64,000 bases of DNA. Origin: a virus. Below the pieces are notes generated by a model. That model was not told where the DNA came from, did no database searches, and saw only the letters and a list, made by a program, of their open reading frames with translations. The stretch lies in the IMG/VR virus record IMGVR_UViG_3300044639_000880, positions 1 to 64,000 of that record; one strand, 5' to 3'. How positions within the stretch are numbered: the stretch's first letter is position 1; every line of letters begins with the position of its first letter. Shown here in pieces: positions 7,692-14,287 of the stretch. Position numbers and translations under genes: made by a program.

Positions 7692-8052
7692 GCAACACTT
7701 ATTAGCATTACTAGGATCACTTGTAGTTTATTTTCAACCAGTTTATAGTATACTATTATTAGTAGGATTCTTTGTTACTATGGATACCATAGCTGCAATG
7801 ACTGCTGCTTATAAACAAGGTGAGCCTATAACATCAAGAAAATTCAGAACTATATTTCCTAAGTTTATAATATATGGTGTAGCTGTACTAGTATCACATG
7901 TTATACAAAGACAGTTTTTTCCAGACGTTCCTGCCACCAAGATTATAGCTGGCTATATTGTTTATAGTGAGTTACTTAGTATAGATGAAAATATAGAAAA
8001 AATAACTGGACAAAGTATGTTCAGGCTCTTTATTAAAATGCTTAAGAAGTAA
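7678..8052 (+). CDS. Phage holin
   Basis: The 124-aa protein starts at GTG inside the preceding gene. It has hydrophobic segments near residues 8-35 and 62-78 and a third around 88-97. It contains a D-x-x-AA-x-x-A-x-x-x-GE...TSRKF block and a C-terminal SELLSIDENIEKITG motif. Both resemble the toxin-secretion/phage-lysis holin family (phage_holin_4 type), where S-x-x-EN-x-x-x-x-G is typical. It would permeabilise the inner membrane to release the endolysin at 6253-6798. Confidence 0.7.
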   Translation: MGTIKQHLLALLGSLVVYFQPVYSILLLVGFFVTMDTIAAMTAAYKQGEPITSRKFRTIFPKFIIYGVAVLVSHVIQRQFFPDVPATKIIAGYIVYSELLSIDENIEKITGQSMFRLFIKMLKK

Positions 8053-8579
8053 TGACAGAAAAAAAATATTCTTTTGACTGGATTAAGGTAAGCCTTATAG
8101 CTGCTGTTGTTATAATGTTTGGATTACTAACCAGGCAGTGTGATGATACTAAAGCTGTAGAAACTGATCATCTTAAAGACAGTCTAAAAACAACTATAAG
8201 AAATCAAAATAGAATAGCCGATAGCTTAAAGCTTGTAGCTAATAGTAATGACTCTGTAAGACTAGAGTACATAACTAAGTGGAGAACTAAGATTAAAACT
8301 ATAATCCAACATGACTCTATTCCTTGTGATAGCATTCTACCTATGGTTGTAAGCACATGTGATTCAATCATTTCAAAAGATAGTATTTATATTAAAGATC
8401 TTAGAGACATTATTTATACAGATAGCATAATCATGGATAGTCAAGCTCAGGTAATGGTCTTAGATTCTATAAAGATTGCTAAGCTAGAGAAAGATGTAAC
8501 AAAATTAAAGAAACATAGAAAATGGCTGTTTGGTTCAACAGCTGCACTCACAGGCATTCTGATATTATCTAGAAGATAG
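8052..8579 (+). CDS. Membrane-anchored coiled-coil protein, spanin-like
   Basis: The 175-aa protein has an N-terminal membrane segment (residues 13-26, VSLIAAVVIMFGLL), a long helical region full of D-S-I/L repeats, and a hydrophobic C terminus (about 158-173). The start overlaps the holin stop codon (TAATG). The topology resembles a spanin with ends in both membranes, or a second inner-membrane spanin. The recurrent DSI triplets (about nine in 110 residues) are an unusual feature of the rod. It ends the lysis cassette. Confidence 0.5.
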   Translation: MTEKKYSFDWIKVSLIAAVVIMFGLLTRQCDDTKAVETDHLKDSLKTTIRNQNRIADSLKLVANSNDSVRLEYITKWRTKIKTIIQHDSIPCDSILPMVVSTCDSIISKDSIYIKDLRDIIYTDSIIMDSQAQVMVLDSIKIAKLEKDVTKLKKHRKWLFGSTAALTGILILSRR

Positions 8580-8581
8580 GA

Positions 8582-8634
8582 GTTAAACTTTTAAAGTATA
8601 AATTTGGTAAGTTTAAACTTTAATAGTATATTTG
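8582..8634 (+). promoter_or_regulatory. Duplicated promoter unit with two TAnnTTTG boxes
   Basis: Two copies of a TTAAACTTT...AGTATA..TTTG unit lie in tandem (8582-8606 and 8611-8634). The first ends with TAAATTTG (8599-8606), the second with TATATTTG (8627-8634). The TTTG of the first copy (8603-8606) sits 20 bases before the second box, so it can also serve as its -33 element. The downstream ATG is at 8656. This looks like a late promoter driving the head and packaging genes. Confidence 0.6.
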
Positions 8635-8655
8635 TTTAAATTTAAAACATATACT

Positions 8656-8922
8656 ATGGCAAAAGAAACCAACACTGAGCCTCAAGCTGAAAAACTAACA
8701 TCAGAACAGCTAGAAGCTAACCGCATCAAAGCATTAAACTTTTACAAATTACAAACTGAATTACTCACTGCACAAGCTGAGTATGAAAAACTAATGGCTG
8801 ACATTGAGCAATCTCGCGCCAAGAGGATGGAGATGATTATACGTCAAGCACAGATGGCAAACCCGCCAGAACAACCTGAAGAACCTGAAGAAACTAAAGA
8901 AAGAAAACTAAAGAAATCATAA
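8656..8922 (+). CDS. Small charged helical protein, unknown
   Basis: The 88-aa protein starts at the ATG at 8656. The frame is open further upstream, but those codons lie within the promoter. It is almost entirely helical and coiled-coil-like (residues 15-65), with a Pro/Glu-rich linker and a basic tail ending KERKLKKS. It is the first gene after the duplicated promoter. A structural or scaffolding-accessory role is possible, but nothing in the sequence proves it. Confidence 0.6.
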   Translation: MAKETNTEPQAEKLTSEQLEANRIKALNFYKLQTELLTAQAEYEKLMADIEQSRAKRMEMIIRQAQMANPPEQPEEPEETKERKLKKS

Positions 8923-8940
8923 TAGTCAAAACAAACCAAC

Positions 8941-9354
8941 ATGGCTAAGTTTAATGTAGTAGAAAAAAAAATAAGCATGTCTTTGGATGATATTATTAAA
9001 TTCCAAATTATGCTATACTGCTATACTCATAAGATTGTAATCAGTGAAGCTGACTTAACTTGTCTAACATTGCTCGGCCTTAATAAAAAGGCTGAGCTTT
9101 CAGACTTTTGTAATGCTTCTTGTGCAGCGGATCAGAGAGATAGAGACACAGAATTACCTTACCAAAAGGCTATATTCAAAACTCCACAAACTGTAAGAAA
9201 CTGTATTGCTAAGATGCGTAACTTTAATCTTATAAATAAGGATACATTAAGTCATAGTAAAATGATTGAATTAAATCCTGAACTGAGTATTCAAGGAGAA
9301 GGTAATATATTGTTAAACTTTAAAATGTATCATATTGGTACCCAAGAAAGCTAA
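8941..9354 (+). CDS. Conserved-looking protein, possible winged helix
   Basis: The 137-aa protein has a helical N-terminal half and a pattern near residues 80-105 (TPQTVRNCIAKMRNFNLI) that resembles the recognition helix and wing of a winged-helix DNA-binding domain. It starts directly after an AACCAACA leader. It precedes an HU/IHF-like gene and overlaps it slightly. A DNA-binding or packaging-associated function is a tentative inference. Confidence 0.6.
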   Translation: MAKFNVVEKKISMSLDDIIKFQIMLYCYTHKIVISEADLTCLTLLGLNKKAELSDFCNASCAADQRDRDTELPYQKAIFKTPQTVRNCIAKMRNFNLINKDTLSHSKMIELNPELSIQGEGNILLNFKMYHIGTQES

Positions 9355-9778
9355 GGATTTTAAAAAACCTACAGCTGAAGACTTAGGTTTACCGGAGAAT
9401 CTAGTAAATGATGTAATTGATTTTTACTGGGCTAAGGTTAGAAAACATATATCAGCTTTAGATTATGATAACATAAGCATTCCTAATCTAGGAGTTTTTA
9501 AAGTTAAGCATTGGAAAATAGATGAAACAGTAGAGAAGTACAAACTTCATATAAGCAGAATGGAAGGCAAGTTTACAGAGCATATAGTAAAAAGAGATTT
9601 AGAAGAAAGAATAGCTAAACTTCATCTGGTTAAAAAATCAGTAGAAGAAACTGAATTAAAATTTAAAGAAATAAGAGATGCTAGAAATAATAAAAACAAT
9701 ATGGAAGAACAAAGCCCTGATATGGGAGGGCTTTCTAAACAGTCTGATCAAGAAGGAACCTGTAGAGAAGATTCATAA
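9335..9778 (+). CDS. HU/IHF-like DNA-binding protein
   Basis: The 147-aa protein contains FYWAKVRKHISALDYDNISI followed by PNLGVFKVK (about residues 29-57). This is the helix followed by beta-arm entry found in the HU/IHF-like proteins of crAss-like phages. The rest is a charged helix. The start appears to be TTG at 9335: the next upstream in-frame stop is at 9314 and there is no ATG before the conserved core. Its last 101 bases overlap the start of the next gene in another frame. Likely role: DNA bending or head-associated DNA binding. Confidence 0.6.
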   Translation: MVPKKAKDFKKPTAEDLGLPENLVNDVIDFYWAKVRKHISALDYDNISIPNLGVFKVKHWKIDETVEKYKLHISRMEGKFTEHIVKRDLEERIAKLHLVKKSVEETELKFKEIRDARNNKNNMEEQSPDMGGLSKQSDQEGTCREDS

Positions 9779-9959
9779 TAAAAGAATGAAGATCTGCAGT
9801 ACTTGCCCAGAACTAGATCCACAAGGATCAAAATGTGTAATCACTGGTACTCAACCTTGTTGTGGTATTTGTGGTTGTAGCTTAGCTATGAAATTAAGAT
9901 CTATGGATTCTGAATGTCCACATCCTGATGGTCCTAAATGGAAAGCTGTAGAACTATGA
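9678..9959 (+). CDS. Small zinc-ribbon protein
   Basis: The 93-aa protein has a helical N terminus (WEGFLNSLIKKEPVEKIHNKRM) followed by CSTCP, CV, CCGICGC and a final ECPHP. The cysteine set fits one or two treble-clef or ribbon zinc sites. The N-terminal helix belongs to the family as I remember it, so I keep the start at 9678 although it overlaps the previous gene by 101 bases; an ATG at 9786 is a shorter alternative. Such proteins are common near packaging genes in Bacteroidota phages, but their function is unknown. Confidence 0.65.
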   Translation: MLEIIKTIWKNKALIWEGFLNSLIKKEPVEKIHNKRMKICSTCPELDPQGSKCVITGTQPCCGICGCSLAMKLRSMDSECPHPDGPKWKAVEL

Positions 9960-9993
9960 GTAATAAACAGAAAGAAGCAAAAGAATATCACAA

Positions 9994-10191
9994 ATGAACA
10001 CACAGTATACTCTAAAAGATCCTGTAATAAAGGATGTAAGACAGTTTGCAGAAAACTTCAGACATCATCTTATTTTAGATAATAAAATAGAGCTAGACGA
10101 ATTTGAAGGATTAAATAAACTTATAGCATCTGAAGATGCTGAGAGTATTAACTTAGCAATAATTATGATGGAGCAAAAGAGTAACAAATGA
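9994..10191 (+). CDS. Small protein of unknown function
   Basis: The 65-aa acidic protein is predicted to be helical throughout. It overlaps the next gene by four bases (ATGA-type), which indicates translational coupling. No motif is recognised. Confidence 0.55.
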   Translation: MNTQYTLKDPVIKDVRQFAENFRHHLILDNKIELDEFEGLNKLIASEDAESINLAIIMMEQKSNK

Positions 10192-10505
10192 ATATGAACA
10201 CCTGGATAGCTGAAAGAGAAAAACAACATCTAGCTCAAATAGCTATTGAGACGGAGCGTCAGCTTATGTGGGGTGATAACTCTTACAAAAGAAATGCGCT
10301 TAGGCTAGATCTTGCTGATTTATATAAACAAGGCAAAGTAGATTTAGCAGAGCAAAAAAGAATTATGGATATGATAGATTCTCCAGCAGGAGAAGATCTA
10401 ACCTTTGCAGAGATCCTTATAGAAACAATATCAACTCAAAAATCAATTCAACATGTCAGTAACATTTACAGCGGGAAATCACAAATATCAGAGCTTAGAT
10501 CCTAA
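10188..10505 (+). CDS. Small helical protein of unknown function
   Basis: The 105-aa protein is Gln/Glu/Lys-rich and helical, with no recognised family. It overlaps the preceding gene by four bases and the following nuclease gene by 53 bases. It is likely co-translated with the nuclease. Confidence 0.55.
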   Translation: MNMNTWIAEREKQHLAQIAIETERQLMWGDNSYKRNALRLDLADLYKQGKVDLAEQKRIMDMIDSPAGEDLTFAEILIETISTQKSIQHVSNIYSGKSQISELRS

Positions 10506-11271
10506 TGAAAGGATAGACTGGGTAAGCGTAACTAGTTTTGTAGGACAGTTCAAGCAAAAGTTTGATCCTGTTGCCCAATCTATTAAGTCATCTAAAAATA
10601 AAAATTCTAAGTGGTTTGGTATAGATCCTAAAAAGATTCAAGAGATCTGGTCAGGTGAAGGTGATCGTGCAGTAACAGCCGGTTCATGGTATCATGATGA
10701 GAGAGAAGCAGACATTACAAGCATTGATACTATTCAGAGATCGGGTGTAGCTGTTGCTATTATTAAACCAATTTGGGAAGGTGGAATTAAATATGCACCT
10801 AACCAAAGATTGACAGAAGGGATTTATCCTGAACATTTTGTATATTTGAAGTCAGCAGGTGTGTGTGGACAATCAGATAGAGTTGAGGTAGTAAAAGGTG
10901 TAGTAGATGTTATTGATTACAAAACTAATAAAGAAATCAAAAAAAATAGTTTTGTAAACTGGGAGGGTAAGTCTCAGAAGATGACTGGGCCTTTATCTCA
11001 TTTAGATGATTGTAACTTTAACCATTATGCTTTACAATTAAGTACCTATATGTATATTATTCTTAAACATAATCCTCAGTATAAAGTTGGAAAGCAAATG
11101 CTTCATCATGTTATATTTGAGAAGGATGGTGAGGATGAGTTTGGTTACCCTATTGTAAAAAAAGATACTTCCGGAAATCCTATTGTGAAGACTGTAGTTC
11201 CTTATGAGGTGCCTTATTTGAAATCAGAAGTAATAGCTATGATTGATCATCTTAAAAATAACCCAAAATGA
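10453..11271 (+). CDS. PD-(D/E)XK superfamily nuclease
   Basis: The 272-aa protein shows the RecB/Cas4-like nuclease motif set. GQSDRVEV supplies Asp142, VDVIDYKTNK supplies the Asp155-x-Lys157 core, and ALQLSTYMYI supplies Gln195 of the QxxxY motif. An N-terminal GSWYH-x-x-R segment (about residues 77-84) is the usual first helix motif. Proteins of this type cut DNA ends. In crAss-like phages a similar gene accompanies the packaging genes, so a role in genome processing or host DNA degradation is plausible. It is the second gene in this window with this fold; the other domain is in the giant at 59123. Confidence 0.8.
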   Translation: MSVTFTAGNHKYQSLDPNERIDWVSVTSFVGQFKQKFDPVAQSIKSSKNKNSKWFGIDPKKIQEIWSGEGDRAVTAGSWYHDEREADITSIDTIQRSGVAVAIIKPIWEGGIKYAPNQRLTEGIYPEHFVYLKSAGVCGQSDRVEVVKGVVDVIDYKTNKEIKKNSFVNWEGKSQKMTGPLSHLDDCNFNHYALQLSTYMYIILKHNPQYKVGKQMLHHVIFEKDGEDEFGYPIVKKDTSGNPIVKTVVPYEVPYLKSEVIAMIDHLKNNPK

Positions 11272-11402
11272 GAATACCTAAGATAACTTTTACAACCTTT
11301 CCTGGCCTATGTGTAGGAGTAGGTTTTCCATGGACTGATTATAGTGATATGTATATTACTATACTGTTTGTAGGTATTCATATTAAATTTAGAAAAAGAT
11401 GA
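11268..11402 (+). CDS. Very small hydrophobic protein, unknown
   Basis: The 44-aa open frame begins in the ATGA overlap with the nuclease stop and ends in TGA. It contains a run of hydrophobic residues (MYITILFVGIHI) and a basic tail (KFRKR). A small membrane protein or a short beta-structure are both possible. The coupling supports its being real. Confidence 0.5.
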   Translation: MRIPKITFTTFPGLCVGVGFPWTDYSDMYITILFVGIHIKFRKR

Positions 11403-11404
11403 CT

Positions 11405-11578
11405 ATGAGTGAAGATGAATATCAACATAAGGCTTTCTTTGAAAAGAAAAAAGCTGTAACAATAAAGGGTGAAAATATAACAGTTACTTTTATACCTGAT
11501 CCTTTATTTGATGAATCACAAGAAAAGAAACTCTTCTGTGAAGAGATTAAAACCAACAAAGATGATAAAGCTATTTGA
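11405..11578 (+). CDS. Very small charged protein, unknown
   Basis: The 57-aa open frame starts two bases after the preceding stop and overlaps the next gene by 17 bases. Composition is Lys/Glu-rich with a central beta hairpin-like stretch (AVTIKGENITVTFIP). No family is recognised. Its place in an unbroken chain of coupled genes supports its being real. Confidence 0.5.
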   Translation: MSEDEYQHKAFFEKKKAVTIKGENITVTFIPDPLFDESQEKKLFCEEIKTNKDDKAI

Positions 11579-12077
11579 TTTACAAAATGGGAAGATTATT
11601 CCTACAGAACATTGTTACACTTTAGGATTTCTTAAAGACATTATGGATGCGCATCCTGCACAACATCTAAGCATATACGCGTATCTCTTTTACATGACCT
11701 GTCCTAATCCTGAAATTAATCCATACTTTAATATGCCTATTGATGAGAAGGAGTATATTATCTTGCAAGATATTCGCGCAGAATTTAGTCCTGAGGAAGA
11801 TATGATAATTACAGCATTAGGTAAGTGCACATTGATGTATGAAACCCCTACTGTTAGAGCCTTCAGAGGTATCAGTGCTATGCTAGATAGATTAGCAAGT
11901 TACATGGAGAAGACTCCTGTATCTCATGGACGGGATGGAAACATCAACTCCCTGGTGAGTGCTGCTAAGAACTTTGATGGAATCCGTAACTCATTTAAAG
12001 GAGCTTATAAAGATCTTCAAGAAGAACAACAAACAAGAACTCGCGGTGGTGGAGAACTAGCTTATGATCAGAAATAA
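11562..12077 (+). CDS. Candidate terminase small subunit (position-based)
   Basis: The 171-aa protein starts at ATG 11562; the frame is open further upstream from a TTG at 11508, but the MIKLFDLQNG start fits better. It is helical, with a GKCTLMYETPTVRAFRG block in the middle and a Gln/Arg-rich, probably disordered C terminus. It sits directly before TerL, with which it shares a stop/start overlap (TAATGG). That is where small terminase subunits usually lie, but no helix-turn-helix can be identified with confidence. In crAss-like phages this position holds a conserved protein of uncertain role. Confidence 0.55.
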   Translation: MIKLFDLQNGKIIPTEHCYTLGFLKDIMDAHPAQHLSIYAYLFYMTCPNPEINPYFNMPIDEKEYIILQDIRAEFSPEEDMIITALGKCTLMYETPTVRAFRGISAMLDRLASYMEKTPVSHGRDGNINSLVSAAKNFDGIRNSFKGAYKDLQEEQQTRTRGGGELAYDQK

Positions 12078-14281
12078 TGGATAAATTTTTCTATACAGAT
12101 ATACCCACTTGGGATAATGGTGTTTGGACTACTACCAGTTTTGATACTAGAGAAGAATTTAGAGATCTAGTTTTATCTGTATTTAAAGAACCAGGTAAAT
12201 ATGATTTTGATGAAACATCTTTCATATTTAATGAAGAAGCTGCTAAGTATAACGCGCAAGGATTTTATACACCAGCTCCTGTAAGAAGTAAAGATTATAT
12301 TACTTATTGGGATGAGATGAATGCGCGATGTAGAAAAGGTGTGATCTTTAAGAATAAGAAGAAGACCTGGTACCTCACGCGTGAGTACTATATGTGGATA
12401 AACTTCCTACCTATCAACAACAAAGAAATAAGAAAGTTTGCTTTCCCTGATATACGCGATGCTCAATATCACTTAGCTCTTTATGAGATCTTAGCTGAAT
12501 TGTTTTATAAGCATGCTGCTATTCTTAAGAAACGGCAGATAGCCTCTTCGTATTTTCATGCAGCTAAACTGATTAACCAGATCTGGTTTGAACAAACTCC
12601 TATTCTAAAAATGGGAGCAAGTCTTAAAGCTTATGTACAAGATACTTGGAGATTTTTAGCAGAGTATAGAAACTTCTTAGATGAGAATACAGCTTGGTAC
12701 CGGCCTATGAATCCAGGTAAGGTTCTTGACTGGCAACAACAAATTGAAACAACTATTCCAGGAACTACAAGAAAAACCTTAAGAGGTTTAAAAGGTGTTA
12801 TTAAAGGAACATCCTTTGAGCAAGATCCAACAGCCGGTGTAGGTGGACCCTGTACTTATTTCTTTCATGAAGAAGCCGGGATTGCTCCGGACATGATGTT
12901 TACTTATGGATACATGAAGCCTGCTTTGAAATCAGGTATGATTACAACTGGTACTTTTATAGCAGCTGGATCCGTGGGTGACTTAGAACAGTGTGAGCCT
13001 TTAAGAAAAATGATTCAGACTCCTGAGGCTAATGAGATATTTTATGTTAACTCTAATCTTCTAGATGAGAGAGGGACGGTAGGAAGAACTGGTTTATTTA
13101 TTCCAGAGCAGTGGTCAATGCCACCTTGTGTAGATAAGTTTGGTAACTCTGAAGTAGAAAAGGCTCTTGTAATGCTTGATGAATATTTTGCTAAAATTAA
13201 AAAAGATTTAGCACCTGAGGATTATCAATTAGAAGTATCTCAGCATCCGCGCAATATTGAAGAGGCCTTTGCAACAAGAAGTGTATCCTTATTTCCTAGT
13301 CATTTAGTTGCTGCTCAGAAGAGAAGAATTGAAGATAAAGAATACCATACAGAATTTATAGATTTATCTAGGAATGCGCAAGGTGTATGGGTTATAGAAA
13401 AAAGTAAAAAGCTTCCTGTATCAAAGTTTCCAGTAGAGAAGAATGCTGAAGATAAAAGTGGTGTAATTGTAATGTATGAAAAACCAGATTTAAAGGCTGA
13501 GTGGGGTACATACTATGCATCTATAGATCCCGTGTCACAAGGTAAAACTACAACATCAGAATCCTTATGCTCTATCTTTATTTATAAGATTCCTATTGAA
13601 GTAACTAGACAAGATGGTGTAGATGTATCTACATACATAGAACAAGATAAAATTGTAGCCAGCTGGTGTGGAAGATTTGATGATATCAATGAGACTCATA
13701 AAAGATTAGAGAACATGATTGAATGGTATAATGCCTGGACCCTTGTTGAGAGCAACGTCCCCGGCTTTATAACTCACATGATCAAGCAAAAAAAACAAAA
13801 GTATTTAGTTCCCAAGAGTCAGATTACTTTCAGAAAAGACATTGATAATGTTCAAACTTATCACCAGGAGTATGGATGGAGAAATACTGGAACAATATTC
13901 CGGGCCCACATCTTACCTTACCTAATAGACTTTTGTAAAGAAGTTTTAGAAGAAGTAACCACAGATGAAGGTAAGGTAGTTAAAGTAGTTTATGGTATTG
14001 AGAGAATTCCTGATAAGATGGTTATGGTTGAGATGCAACAATACAGGGAAGGACTCAATGTAGATAGATTAATTGCACTAGGAGCTCTCATAGCTTTTGC
14101 AAAAGTTCAAGAAGCAAATAGAGGTATCAAAAAGAGATTAGATACTACTGATAAAAAAGACTTGTCCAAATCAGAAAATTTATATAAATTTACTAACAAT
14201 CCCTTCAGGCATATTGGAGGGGGTAGTAAAGTTATGAATGATGCTAAACCAGTCAGAAATCCTTTTAAAAATATAAGATAA
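12077..14281 (+). CDS. terL: Terminase large subunit
   Basis: The 734-aa protein shows both terminase modules. A deviant Walker A lies at KKRQIASS (residues 151-158), and the Walker B strand at YFFHEE has the Asp replaced by His264 and Glu265-Glu266. The C-terminal nuclease has Asp484 in YASIDPVSQG, Glu558 in LVESNVPG and Asp663 in NVDRLIALG, the expected three acidic positions. The protein threads DNA into the prohead and cuts it. It is followed 6 bases later by the portal gene. The size fits crAss-like TerL. The gene was kept from the ATG overlapping the previous stop. Confidence 0.92.
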   Translation: MDKFFYTDIPTWDNGVWTTTSFDTREEFRDLVLSVFKEPGKYDFDETSFIFNEEAAKYNAQGFYTPAPVRSKDYITYWDEMNARCRKGVIFKNKKKTWYLTREYYMWINFLPINNKEIRKFAFPDIRDAQYHLALYEILAELFYKHAAILKKRQIASSYFHAAKLINQIWFEQTPILKMGASLKAYVQDTWRFLAEYRNFLDENTAWYRPMNPGKVLDWQQQIETTIPGTTRKTLRGLKGVIKGTSFEQDPTAGVGGPCTYFFHEEAGIAPDMMFTYGYMKPALKSGMITTGTFIAAGSVGDLEQCEPLRKMIQTPEANEIFYVNSNLLDERGTVGRTGLFIPEQWSMPPCVDKFGNSEVEKALVMLDEYFAKIKKDLAPEDYQLEVSQHPRNIEEAFATRSVSLFPSHLVAAQKRRIEDKEYHTEFIDLSRNAQGVWVIEKSKKLPVSKFPVEKNAEDKSGVIVMYEKPDLKAEWGTYYASIDPVSQGKTTTSESLCSIFIYKIPIEVTRQDGVDVSTYIEQDKIVASWCGRFDDINETHKRLENMIEWYNAWTLVESNVPGFITHMIKQKKQKYLVPKSQITFRKDIDNVQTYHQEYGWRNTGTIFRAHILPYLIDFCKEVLEEVTTDEGKVVKVVYGIERIPDKMVMVEMQQYREGLNVDRLIALGALIAFAKVQEANRGIKKRLDTTDKKDLSKSENLYKFTNNPFRHIGGGSKVMNDAKPVRNPFKNIR

Positions 14282-14287
14282 TATACC

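Noticed and set aside
9956-9997. A 13-codon open frame between the zinc-ribbon gene and the next gene
   Set aside because: Too short, with no supporting feature apart from overlap with a stop codon.
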